Shown piece by piece: positions 33,803 through 42,118 of a stretch of 64,000 nucleotides of DNA. How positions within the stretch are numbered: the stretch's first letter is position 1; the number at the start of each line of letters is the position of its first letter. This DNA is from Limnohabitans sp. Rim47 (GTDB lineage: Bacteria; Pseudomonadota; Gammaproteobacteria; Burkholderiales; Burkholderiaceae_C): the NCBI RefSeq assembly GCF_001517545.1, contig NZ_FBYA01000001.1, positions 902,930-966,929 of the forward strand, read 5' to 3'. The translations under genes were made by a program, and so were the position numbers. The notes under the pieces were generated by a model. The model made no database searches and was not told the DNA's origin. It saw only the letters and a list, made by a program, of their open reading frames with translations.

Positions 33803-33915
33803 GAAATAATCAGCAGACATCGTCATTGTAGAAGCGAGACCCGAGAGCCCCCTTGCTGGCCGTGGGCATGGGTGCAAGCTTCGGACGCCGAGGTGACCTC
33901 CTACAATTCAAGCCC

Positions 33916-34638
33916 ATGTCCAAGACTTCTGCCTCCTGTTTCCATACTTTGGTGCCTTGTGCGGGCACGGGCAGCCGTGCCGGCACCGCAAGCCCTAAGC
34001 AATACCAAGATGTGGCGGGCCAACCCATGATCATGCACACGGTGCAGTCCTTGGCCCAGGTGCCGCAATTGACGAGTGGCTGGGTGATTTTGTCGCCGGT
34101 CGATGATTTCAGCTGGCCCGAGCTGGATTGGCCCAGCCATTTTCGGCGTGTGCCTTGTGGTGGTGCCAGTCGAGCCCAAAGTGTGTTCAATGGCTTGCAG
34201 GCCATGCGCCAAGCCGGGGTGCCCGACAGCGACTGGGTGTTGGTGCACGATGCGGCGCGTTGCCTGATCACGCCCGAGGCAGTGTCGCAACTCATCGAGG
34301 CCTGCCGGAATGACGCCGTGGGCGGTTTGTTGGCATTGCCGCTGCCCGACACTTTGAAGTCACACGCACTCGACGAGCAGGGCGCACGGGTGGCCAGCAC
34401 AGTGCCTCGTGCCGACAAATGGTTGGCCCAAACGCCCCAGATGTTCCGTTTGGGCGCTTTGCACGAGGCTTTGGCCAGCGTGTCGGCCAGCGGTTTTGAA
34501 GGCATTACCGATGAGTCCAGCGCGATGGAGCGCCTTGGATTGTCTCCGCGCTTGGTGCCAGGTTCGGCCCAAAATTTGAAAGTCACTTACCCGGCAGATT
34601 TTGCGTTTGCCGAGGCAGTCCTGAAAGGCAAAGCATGA
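33916..34638 (+). CDS. ispD: 2-C-methyl-D-erythritol 4-phosphate cytidylyltransferase
   Basis: 240-residue nucleotidyltransferase of the MEP isoprenoid pathway that makes CDP-methylerythritol. The CTP-binding loop [11 protein letters not shown] lies near residue 12, followed by [21 protein letters not shown] near 112 and [11 protein letters not shown] near 170. The ATG 33916 start gives the family N-terminus. It is coupled to ispF by a 4-base overlap, the usual ispDF pair, and is divergent from mfd. Confidence 0.93.
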   Translation: MSKTSASCFHTLVPCAGTGSRAGTASPKQYQDVAGQPMIMHTVQSLAQVPQLTSGWVILSPVDDFSWPELDWPSHFRRVPCGGASRAQSVFNGLQAMRQAGVPDSDWVLVHDAARCLITPEAVSQLIEACRNDAVGGLLALPLPDTLKSHALDEQGARVASTVPRADKWLAQTPQMFRLGALHEALASVSASGFEGITDESSAMERLGLSPRLVPGSAQNLKVTYPADFAFAEAVLKGKA

Positions 34639-35114
34639 ATATCCGCATTGGCGAAGGCTGGGACGTGCACGCCCTGGTGCCCGGTCGCAAGTTGATTTTG
34701 GGCGGCGTGGAGATTGCCCACACGGTGGGTTTGCTGGGCCATTCAGATGCCGATGTGCTGCTGCACGCCATCACCGACGCGGTGTTGGGGGCAGCGGGTT
34801 TGGGCGACATTGGGCGGCATTTTCCGGACACCGACGCGCAATTCAAAGGGGCAGACTCGTCTGTGCTGCTGGCAGAGGCCGTGCGCAGAGTCCGGGCCCA
34901 AGGCTGGGAACTGGTGAATGTGGACAGCACCATCGTGGCCCAGGCACCCAAGCTGGCCCCGCACATGACCGCCATCAACTCAGGGGTGGCCAAGGCCTTG
35001 GGCGTACAAGCCGATCAGGTGAATGTGAAGGCCAAAACGGCCGAGAAATTGGGGCCAGTGGGCATGGGCCAAAGCATGGAGGCGCGTGCGGTCGTGCTGC
35101 TGAAGAAGGTTTAA
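34635..35114 (+). CDS. ispF: 2-C-methyl-D-erythritol 2,4-cyclodiphosphate synthase
   Basis: 159-residue trimeric enzyme that cyclises the CDP-ME phosphate intermediate in the MEP pathway. The N-terminus [11 protein letters not shown] holds the metal-binding Asp and His. [14 protein letters not shown] carries the other metal His and Asp, and [10 protein letters not shown] and KAKTAEKLG are the conserved loops. Its ATG overlaps the ispD stop (ATGA). It converges on the EnvZ-like kinase gene with 22 bases between stops. Confidence 0.95.
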   Translation: MNIRIGEGWDVHALVPGRKLILGGVEIAHTVGLLGHSDADVLLHAITDAVLGAAGLGDIGRHFPDTDAQFKGADSSVLLAEAVRRVRAQGWELVNVDSTIVAQAPKLAPHMTAINSGVAKALGVQADQVNVKAKTAEKLGPVGMGQSMEARAVVLLKKV

Positions 35115-35136
35115 GCGGCCGAATGAATGAGGCGCT

Positions 35137-36522
35137 TCACGCCTCGCTTTGTGCCTGTCGGAATTTCATCAGCGCCATCAAACCACCCGCGCTGTTGTTG
35201 AACACCGAAAATGTGCCGCCCATGCGCTGCACCGAGCGCTCCACAATCGCCAGACCCAAGCCGGAGCCGGTGGCCGATGTTCTGGCGGCATCACCCCGAA
35301 AAAACGGTTGCGTCAGGTTTTTCAAGGTTTCTTCGGACACGCCGGGCCCTTGGTCGCGCACGCGCAACAAGACCCAACCTTCGTGCACCCGGGCCACGAC
35401 CTCGACCCGTGTCACGCCGTCGCTGGGGCTTTGGCCATAGCGGCGGGCATTTTCCAACAGGTTAGAGAGCACACGCACCAACTCAACTTGCTCGGCTTTG
35501 ACTTGCAGGTCTTCGGCCACATCCACATTGATTTCAAAACGCGGGTTGTTGCGCCAAGGCGCAATACTGCGGCTGATCACGCCAGACAACAGCACAGGCC
35601 CCAAGTCGGTGGGCTCGGGCCGTGCGTAGTCGAGAAATTTGTCGATGATGTCGTCAAGCTGGGCAATGTCCGCCGCCATCAAATCACGGGTTTCAAGGTC
35701 GGCAACGCTCAACTCGGTCTCTAGCCGCAAGCGGGCCAGGGGTGTGCGCAGATCGTGCGAAATGCCTGCCAACATCAAGGCTCTCTCTTGCTCGATCTTG
35801 GCCAAGCGCTCGGCCATCCGGTTGAAGCCGATGTTGACCTCGCGAATCTCGCTGGTGGCCGCATCTTCGTCCAGTGTCGAAGTGTTGAAATGCCCTTCGC
35901 GAACTTGGCTGGCGGCAAACGACAGGCGCTTGAGCGGGCGGTTGATCAGCCCGGCCATCATGGCGGCCCCGGCCAAAGAAAGCGCCAAAGTGACGCCCAA
36001 CCAAGTCAACCAAGCTGAGCCCCCCAAGGGTTGCAGACGCTCAGGGTCCATTTGCAGCCAATAACTGTCCTGCTCGATCTTGAAGCCCACCCACAACCCG
36101 TATGTGTCGTTCACGCTGGAAGCGATCACGGTGCCAGGCCCCAGGCGTTTGACCATCTCCTCGACCAATCGGTTTTCCATGCCAGATGCCCCAAAGGGGA
36201 CAATGCGGTCGCCGGGTTCGCGTGTTTGGATGCTGACGGATTCTTCATCGGCCAGCATTTTGAGCAAAGACACTCGGGCGATGGCGTCGGTGTGCATCAG
36301 CGCAGTTTTGGTCAAATTGACCACGGTGGCTATTTGGTGCGCATTGCGCAAAATGCGAGGTTCGTACTCTTGAGTGCGGAACATCTGCAGCCAAGCCAGG
36401 CTGCTGCAAAAGATCAACAAACCGAGCAAAAAGAAGGTACGCCAAAACAGGCTCAGCTTGAGCCTGCGAGCCGGTTTCTCGACTTCTTCGCTGTCGTTTG
36501 TGGCGTTATCAGGCGCGTTCAC
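35137..36522 (-). CDS. envZ: EnvZ-like sensor histidine kinase
   Basis: 461-residue membrane kinase. The first transmembrane helix (about 29-47), a periplasmic region to about 165, and a second helix (LTWLGVTLALSLAGAAMMAGL) lead into a HAMP linker. The phospho-accepting His is in LAGISHDLRTPLARLRLE near 245. The ATP-binding N box NLLENARRYG and the G box lie near 360-420 (RDQGPGVSEETLKN, GSGLGLAIVERSV). The stop codon of ompR overlaps its ATG by 4 bases. Osmotic or envelope sensing is assumed from the EnvZ/OmpR pairing. Confidence 0.85.
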   Translation of the reverse strand: MNAPDNATNDSEEVEKPARRLKLSLFWRTFFLLGLLIFCSSLAWLQMFRTQEYEPRILRNAHQIATVVNLTKTALMHTDAIARVSLLKMLADEESVSIQTREPGDRIVPFGASGMENRLVEEMVKRLGPGTVIASSVNDTYGLWVGFKIEQDSYWLQMDPERLQPLGGSAWLTWLGVTLALSLAGAAMMAGLINRPLKRLSFAASQVREGHFNTSTLDEDAATSEIREVNIGFNRMAERLAKIEQERALMLAGISHDLRTPLARLRLETELSVADLETRDLMAADIAQLDDIIDKFLDYARPEPTDLGPVLLSGVISRSIAPWRNNPRFEINVDVAEDLQVKAEQVELVRVLSNLLENARRYGQSPSDGVTRVEVVARVHEGWVLLRVRDQGPGVSEETLKNLTQPFFRGDAARTSATGSGLGLAIVERSVQRMGGTFSVFNNSAGGLMALMKFRQAQSEA

Positions 36523-37250
36523 GGCTGCCCATCAGGGATAAATACATAGCCCACACCCCAGACGGTTTGGATGATTTTGGGGGTGGCAGGGTCGACCTCG
36601 ATCATTTTTCTCAAGCGTGAGATTTGCACGTCCAGACTGCGGTCAAACGGCTCGAATTCACGGCCTCGCGCCAATTGCGCCAATTTGTCACGCGTCAGGG
36701 GTTGTTTGGGGTGTCTGGCCAAGGCCTTGAGCATGGCAAATTCGCCCGTGGTCAATGGCATGTCCTGCCCGTTTTTGGAAAATGCACGCGTTCCCAAATC
36801 GAGTGAAAACGCGCCGAACACGATGACTTCGTGGTCACCCGATGAGGGCGCGCCGGGTACTTCGCTTTGGGGTCTTCGCCGCAGGACCGCATGAATGCGG
36901 GCCAACAGTTCACGCGGATTGAAGGGTTTGCCCAGGTAATCGTCCGCACCGATTTCCAGGCCCGTGATGCGGTCCACATCTTCAACCTTGGCGGTCAACA
37001 TGATGACGGGCGTTTTGACACCCGCAGCACGCAGGCGACGGCAAATACTCAAGCCATCTTCACCAGGCAGCATCAGATCGAGCACGATGAGGTTGATGGT
37101 TTCGCGTTGCAAGATGCGGTCCAGCGCACGGCCGTCTTCGGCCAGCAACACGTCAAAACCTTCTTGCGACAGAAAGCGGCGCAACAAGTCGCGAATGCGA
37201 GCGTCATCGTCAACGATGACGATTTTGTCCAAGCGTGGGGATGTGCTCAT
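36519..37250 (-). CDS. ompR: OmpR-family response regulator
   Basis: 243-residue regulator with a receiver domain (VDDDARIRDLL, the phospho-Asp in IVLDLMLPGEDGL near 60, Thr in IMLTAK, Lys in YLGKPFNPREL) and a winged-helix DNA-binding domain (about 140-240) with LTRDKLAQLARG. It is the first gene of the ompR-envZ operon. It starts 4 bases downstream of the 3-hydroxybutyrate dehydrogenase stop, so read-through from that gene is possible. Confidence 0.9.
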   Translation of the reverse strand: MSTSPRLDKIVIVDDDARIRDLLRRFLSQEGFDVLLAEDGRALDRILQRETINLIVLDLMLPGEDGLSICRRLRAAGVKTPVIMLTAKVEDVDRITGLEIGADDYLGKPFNPRELLARIHAVLRRRPQSEVPGAPSSGDHEVIVFGAFSLDLGTRAFSKNGQDMPLTTGEFAMLKALARHPKQPLTRDKLAQLARGREFEPFDRSLDVQISRLRKMIEVDPATPKIIQTVWGVGYVFIPDGQP

Positions 37251-37254
37251 GGGT

Positions 37255-38025
37255 TTACTGAGCGGTCCAGCCGCCGTCCATGTTCCAGGCCGCGCCGCGC
37301 ACGTTATTGCCTGCGGGTGAACAGAAGAACACAGCCAAGTCGCCCAGCTCTTCGGGGGTGGTGAACTGCATGGAAGGCTCTTTCTCTTGCAACAACACTT
37401 TTTTGGCTTCTTCGTTGGACAAGCCCATGGCTGCGGCCTTGGCGTCCACCTGTTTTTGCACCAGCGGCGTCAACACCCAGCCGGGGCAAATGGCGTTGCA
37501 GGTCACGCCCGTGGTGGCGTTCTCAAGGGCGGTGACTTTGGTCAGGCCGACCACGCCATGCTTGGCGGCAACATAAGCCGACTTTTCTGCCGAACCCACC
37601 AAGCCATGAATGGATGCCACGTTGATGATGCGGCCCCAGTTAGATGCTTTCATGGCGGGCAGTGCCAGACGTGTGGCATGAAATGCACTGGTCAGGTTGA
37701 TCGCCATGATTGCGTCCCAGCGTTCAACCGGAAAGTCTTCAATCCTGGCCACATGCTGGATGCCCGCGTTGTTGACCAAAATGTCGACGCGCCCGAAGGT
37801 GTCAGCGGCAAACTTCATCATGGCTTCAATCTCGCTGGCTTTGCTCATGTCGGCACCGTGATAAGCCACTTTGACACCCAGTGCCGCAATCTCGGCTTTG
37901 GGGCCCTCAGAGTCGCCAAAGCCATTCAAAACGATGTTGGCGCCTTGACGCGCCAAGGACTTGGCGATGCCCAGTCCGATACCACTGGTTGAGCCGGTGA
38001 CCAGCGCTGTTTTACCTTGCAACAT
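37255..38025 (-). CDS. bdhA: 3-hydroxybutyrate dehydrogenase (short-chain dehydrogenase)
   Basis: 256-residue Rossmann-fold SDR that interconverts 3-hydroxybutyrate and acetoacetate, important in PHB turnover. It has the glycine motif GSTSGIGLGIA near residue 10, LVNNAGIQHVARIEDFP near 88, the catalytic Ser in INVASIHGL, Tyr/Lys in YVAAKHG near 153 and the family C-terminal NMDGGWTAQ. ATG 38025 has GGAG 8 bases upstream; a GTG three codons earlier overlaps that ribosome site and is rejected. Confidence 0.9.
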   Translation of the reverse strand: MLQGKTALVTGSTSGIGLGIAKSLARQGANIVLNGFGDSEGPKAEIAALGVKVAYHGADMSKASEIEAMMKFAADTFGRVDILVNNAGIQHVARIEDFPVERWDAIMAINLTSAFHATRLALPAMKASNWGRIINVASIHGLVGSAEKSAYVAAKHGVVGLTKVTALENATTGVTCNAICPGWVLTPLVQKQVDAKAAAMGLSNEEAKKVLLQEKEPSMQFTTPEELGDLAVFFCSPAGNNVRGAAWNMDGGWTAQ

Positions 38026-38125
38026 GATTTCCACTCCAGAGATGAATTAGGATGTTCAAAAGTCCATTATGGCGCTGCAAAAGCTTGGTTTTTGCGGAGC
38101 AGCGCCCAGATTGTTTCCGAATGTC

Positions 38126-39067
38126 ATGAACTCCCAAACTGGTCAACCTTTGCTTGAATTTGTGTCCTGCCCCCACCCCGAGGGCCAACACCGCATGGCG
38201 TATTGGCGTTGGGGTGATGTCAATGCCCGCCATCTGGTGGTGTGTGCCCACGGTTTAACGCGACAAGGCCGTGACTTTGACCGGCTTGCGCAGGCACTGG
38301 TGTCGCAAAGCCCGCAAGCGCTGCAAATCATTTGTCCCGACGTGGTGGGACGTGGCCGCAGCGATTGGCTGAGCGATCCCGCCGCTTACCAAATTCCTCA
38401 ATACGCCGCAGACATGCTGGCCATGTTGGGCCAGGTCAACGCCCAAATGATGGCCCAAACGGGTGATAACAAGCCGATTCAAACGCTGGACTGGGTCGGA
38501 ACCAGCATGGGTGGCTTGATCGGCATGGTGTTGGCGGGTCAACCCGGCTTGCCTTTGCCTGCGCCCATTCGCCGCTTGGTCCTCAACGATGTGGGTCCGG
38601 CGATCACCTGGAGCTCCGTCCAGCGCATGCAGAGTTATGTCGGGCACTTTGGGCAATTTACAGACCTCGATGAGGCCGCTGCAGCCCTGTGGGCACTGTC
38701 TCAAGGCTTTGGCCCGGTGGCAGCCGATGTCTGGCGCGACATGTCAGCGCACATGACCCGACCCGGCACAGATGGTAAATTGACCTTGCATTACGACCCC
38801 GCCATTGGTGTCCCTGTTCGTGCCATGACGCCCGAAATCGCAGCCGCTGGTGAATCGGCACTGTGGGCTTTGTACGATCAAATTCAGGCGCAAACACTGC
38901 TTATTCGGGGTCAAGACTCGGACCTGCTGACGCCAGAAACCGCGACCATCATGACCCAACGCGGCCCCCATGCCCAATTGGACACTTGGCCTGGTTTTGG
39001 GCATGCACCCACCTTGACGGGTGATGACCAGATCGCGGTGGTGGCCAAGTTCTTGCTGGGCGTTTGA
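38126..39067 (+). CDS. Alpha/beta-fold hydrolase
   Basis: 313-residue serine hydrolase. It has VCAHGLTRQGRDFD (oxyanion loop), DWVGTSMGGLIGMVLAG with nucleophile Ser near 132 (GTSMGG), an acid Asp in LIRGQDSDLL, and the C-terminal His in PGFGHAPTL near 300. The substrate is unknown. An upstream ATG at 38069 is in frame but has no ribosome site; ATG 38126 (MNSQTGQPL) gives a more usual start. It overlaps nothing and is followed at once by relA, only 4 bases later. Confidence 0.75.
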   Translation: MNSQTGQPLLEFVSCPHPEGQHRMAYWRWGDVNARHLVVCAHGLTRQGRDFDRLAQALVSQSPQALQIICPDVVGRGRSDWLSDPAAYQIPQYAADMLAMLGQVNAQMMAQTGDNKPIQTLDWVGTSMGGLIGMVLAGQPGLPLPAPIRRLVLNDVGPAITWSSVQRMQSYVGHFGQFTDLDEAAAALWALSQGFGPVAADVWRDMSAHMTRPGTDGKLTLHYDPAIGVPVRAMTPEIAAAGESALWALYDQIQAQTLLIRGQDSDLLTPETATIMTQRGPHAQLDTWPGFGHAPTLTGDDQIAVVAKFLLGV

Positions 39068-39071
39068 CACC

Positions 39072-41351
39072 ATGGTCAGTCCTTCATCCAGTCATTCTGC
39101 AAGCCCGATATCGGCCTCGGGCCGGTTGCATGCGCCTCACTCAACGTCTATGCATTTGCCGCCCGTGATGCTGGCCACCGCAGATGCGGCAGAGCAAGCT
39201 GAAACCCTGGCCAAAGCCCGCGCCTTTGCCGATCCTTTGATCGCCGGTGAAACACTGGACACCGGAGAAAACATCCTGGTCCATGCCGATGCTGTGGCCG
39301 CGATTCTGGCTGACATTGGGGGTTCGGTCGCCATGCAAGCAGCCAGTTATCTGGTCTATGCCTGCCCGCACCTGAACAAGCCTGAAGAGGTCATCGCCAA
39401 AGCCTTTGGTCCCAATCTGGCGCAATTGGCCATGCAAACCAACCAACTGGTGCATGTGCAGCGTCTGTCCCGGGCGGCAGAGTCGAAAACCCAGGGTGCC
39501 GACAACACGCCACTCAGCCCGCAGTTGCAAACCGAAAACGTGCGCAAGATGCTGCTGGCGTTCAGCCGCGATTTGCGCGTGGTCATGCTGCGCCTGGCCT
39601 CGCGGTTGCAAACCCTGCGCCATTTTGCGGCCACCAAATTGCCCGTGCCCTCTGCATTGGCCAGTGAGTCTTTGCAGGTGTTTGCCCCGCTGGCCAACCG
39701 CTTGGGCATCTGGCAGATCAAATGGGAAATGGAAGATTTGTCCTTCCGCTTTCTGGAGCCCGCCACTTACAAAGAAATTGCCCGGCTGCTGGATGAAAAA
39801 CGCGCCGAGCGTGAACGCTACATGGTCGAATTGCGTCAACGCTTGCAACAAGCGCTGGCGAGCCAAGGCATCAAAGCGTCCGTCGAGGGGCGACCCAAAC
39901 ACATTTACAGCATCGTGCGCAAAATGCGCGGCAAGTCGCTGGCGTTTGACCGCGTGTTCGACATCCGGGCGCTGCGCGTGGTCGTACCCAGCGTGGCCGA
40001 CTGCTACCAGGTGCTCAGTTGGGTTCACGAGCACTTTGCCCCCATTGCAGAAGAATTTGACGACTACATTGCCAAGCCCAAAGCCAACGGCTACCAGTCT
40101 TTGCACACCGTGGTGCGTGATGTTGATGGGGGCCCGATTGAGGTGCAAATCCGCACCCTGGCCATGCACGAACATGCAGAACATGGTGTCGCCGCGCATT
40201 GGGCTTACAAAGAAGCCGGTGCCAAAGGCTATGCAGGGATCTCGGCCAACAGTGAATACGACACCAAAATTGCCGTGCTGCGTCAGCTGTTGGCCTGGGA
40301 ACGCGACCTGTCGGGAGCAGCGCAGCAAGGTAATGCACAAAGCAAGGGCTTGTTTGACGATCGCATTTACGTGCTGACGCCTGAAGCTGCGGTGGTCGAA
40401 CTGCCACAAGGCGCGACCCCCATCGACTTCGCTTACACGGTGCATACCAATCTGGGGCACCGATGCCGTGGTGCCAAGGTCGATGGCGTCATGGTGCCGC
40501 TGAGCACCCCATTGGCCAATGGCCAGACCGTCGAGATCACGGCCATCAAAGAAGGCGGGCCATCTCGCGACTGGCTGAACCCCGAACTGGCTTATCTCGC
40601 CAGTCCGCGTGCACGGGCCAAGGTACGGGCTTGGTTCAACGCTCAAATCAGCGAAGAAACCATTTCCCGTGGCCGCGAAGCCGTAGAAAAATTGCTGCAA
40701 CGCTTGGGGCGCACCGTCATCCGCCTGGAAGATTTGGCCAGCCAGCTGGGTTTCAAGTCGGCCGATGGCTTGTTCGAAGTGGTGGGCAAAGACGAATACT
40801 CGCTGCGCAACATCGAGGTCTTGCTCAACCCGCCAGAGCCGGCGCTGCAACCAGACGAATATTTTCAAAAGAAGTTCAAAGGTGCAGTGGCCCGCAAATC
40901 GCCATCGGGCGTGCTGGTGGTAGGGGTTGATTCACTGCTCACGCAACTCTCGCGCTGCTGCAAACCCGCGCCGCCCGATGCCATCAGCGGCTTTGTGACA
41001 CGCGGGAAGGGTGTGAGCATCCATCGCCAGGACTGCAGCAATTTTCGTGAATTGGCCTCGCGGCATGGCGAACGGGTGATCGACGTGCGATGGGGGGAGC
41101 ACAAAGGCGCTGATGCCTCGGTTTATCCGGTCGATGTGGCGGTGGAGGCGTTTGACCGTCAGGGCCTGCTGCGTGATATTTCCGAAGTCTTTGCTAAGGA
41201 AAAGATGAATGTGATCGGCGTGCAAACCCAGTCTGTCAAAGGTACGGCCTGGATGACCTTCACGGTAGAAATCAGCGATGCGGTTACTTTGAACAAAGTT
41301 TTAGGCAGCGTGAGGGGTGTCAAAGGGGTGAGGGCGGCACGAAGACGTTAA
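39072..41351 (+). CDS. relA: GTP pyrophosphokinase RelA
   Basis: 759-residue (p)ppGpp synthetase acting on stalled ribosomes. The N-terminal HD region has lost the HD metal-binding pair, so it is a synthetase-only RelA rather than SpoT. The synthetase domain contains GRPKHIYSIVRKM and EEFDDYIAKPKANGYQSLHT, the EXDD form typical of RelA. A TGS domain (VYVLTPEAAVVELPQG onward), a zinc-finger-like region with SRCCKPAPPDAI and a C-terminal ACT domain (DVAVEAFDRQGLLRDISE) follow. It starts 4 bases after the hydrolase. Confidence 0.93.
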   Translation: MVSPSSSHSASPISASGRLHAPHSTSMHLPPVMLATADAAEQAETLAKARAFADPLIAGETLDTGENILVHADAVAAILADIGGSVAMQAASYLVYACPHLNKPEEVIAKAFGPNLAQLAMQTNQLVHVQRLSRAAESKTQGADNTPLSPQLQTENVRKMLLAFSRDLRVVMLRLASRLQTLRHFAATKLPVPSALASESLQVFAPLANRLGIWQIKWEMEDLSFRFLEPATYKEIARLLDEKRAERERYMVELRQRLQQALASQGIKASVEGRPKHIYSIVRKMRGKSLAFDRVFDIRALRVVVPSVADCYQVLSWVHEHFAPIAEEFDDYIAKPKANGYQSLHTVVRDVDGGPIEVQIRTLAMHEHAEHGVAAHWAYKEAGAKGYAGISANSEYDTKIAVLRQLLAWERDLSGAAQQGNAQSKGLFDDRIYVLTPEAAVVELPQGATPIDFAYTVHTNLGHRCRGAKVDGVMVPLSTPLANGQTVEITAIKEGGPSRDWLNPELAYLASPRARAKVRAWFNAQISEETISRGREAVEKLLQRLGRTVIRLEDLASQLGFKSADGLFEVVGKDEYSLRNIEVLLNPPEPALQPDEYFQKKFKGAVARKSPSGVLVVGVDSLLTQLSRCCKPAPPDAISGFVTRGKGVSIHRQDCSNFRELASRHGERVIDVRWGEHKGADASVYPVDVAVEAFDRQGLLRDISEVFAKEKMNVIGVQTQSVKGTAWMTFTVEISDAVTLNKVLGSVRGVKGVRAARRR

Positions 41352-41398
41352 AACATGTCAAATTGAAATCCGCTTCCGAAAAGAGTGTTTTTTGCAGC

Positions 41399-41404
41399 TA
41401 TAAT
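41399..41404 (+). promoter_or_regulatory. -10 element of the tRNA-Val promoter
   Basis: A perfect TATAAT lies 12 bases upstream of the mature tRNA 5' end. No strong -35 is seen at 17-base spacing. Confidence 0.6.
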
Positions 41405-41416
41405 TGGAAGCTCAAC

Positions 41417-41493
41417 AGGCGCGTAGCTCAGTTGGTTAGAGCACCACCTTGACATGGTGGGGGTCGCTAGTTCGAATCTAGTCGCGCCTACCA
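41417..41493 (+). tRNA. tRNA-Val (anticodon GAC)
   Basis: A 77-base cloverleaf. The acceptor stem pairs AGGCGCG with CGCGCCT and is followed by A and an encoded CCA. The anticodon arm is CCACC-TTGACAT-GGTGG with anticodon GAC. The T arm GCTAG-TTCGAAT-CTAGT contains the TTCGA signature. It is a single tRNA gene after relA. Confidence 0.97.
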
Positions 41494-41510
41494 AATTTGG
41501 TAGGGAAAAC

Positions 41511-41545
41511 AAGCACTCGGCAGAAATGCCCGGTGCTTTTTTTTC
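41511..41545 (+). terminator. Terminator after tRNA-Val
   Basis: An imperfect stem, AAGCACTCGGC and GCCCGGTGCTT, is followed by eight T residues. It lies 18 bases past the tRNA. Confidence 0.75.
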
Positions 41546-41645
41546 GCCTGAGCGTCAGGAAGGCAACTGTACCAATGCGTTTTGTCATCGACTTGACTCT
41601 CGCTGCTGGCACCAGAACCACTCCCGGCCCGAACAGCTTGCGGGG

Positions 41646-42029
41646 TTAAGGTTGGCCGAAAGACGGGATCGCATGTGACTGCAGCTGCGCCAGTGTCACA
41701 AACAAAAGTGCCCGTTCATGTGTGCACTCCAGAACAACAGGCGGTGCAACGCCTGATTCCAGGGCTTCTTTCCAGCGCATGGCGCACAGGCACCAGCGGT
41801 CGCCTGCTTGCAAGCCAGAAAAGCGGTGTTCGGGTCGTGGCGTGACGAGGTCGTTGCCCCGAGCCAGTGAAAAATCCAAAAATTTTTGCGTGACTTTTGC
41901 GCACACCACATGGCTGCCCCGGTCATGGTCATCCGTGTTGCAGCAGCCGTCCCGGTAATACCCGGTTAACGGATCATAGGAGCAGGGCACCAGCGCAGCC
42001 CCCAGAACGTTCAGTGCGTTTTGGCTCAT
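41646..42029 (-). CDS. DUF2237 family protein
   Basis: 127-residue protein with the family's conserved cysteine- and glycine-rich sequence: NVLGAALVPCSYDPLTGYYRDGCCNT, then HVVCAKVT and GDRWCLCAMRW, and a C-terminal CTHERALLFV. Five or more conserved Cys suggest a metal site or disulfides in a cytoplasmic protein. The function is unknown. It is free-standing; prlC starts a separate unit downstream on the same strand. Confidence 0.8.
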   Translation of the reverse strand: MSQNALNVLGAALVPCSYDPLTGYYRDGCCNTDDHDRGSHVVCAKVTQKFLDFSLARGNDLVTPRPEHRFSGLQAGDRWCLCAMRWKEALESGVAPPVVLECTHERALLFVTLAQLQSHAIPSFGQP

Positions 42030-42118
42030 GGTTTCTTTTGACTTTTAGCGCGTTGAAGGCCTGGCCTGAGCCCTAAAAAGTCAGGGCGAGGCGCTGGGTT
42101 TAACGCTGGGGTTGAGGC

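Noticed and set aside
39072..41351. SpoT (bifunctional) instead of RelA
   Set aside because: The HD hydrolase motif is missing, and the EXDD-type segment EFDDYIAKPK is the RelA form.
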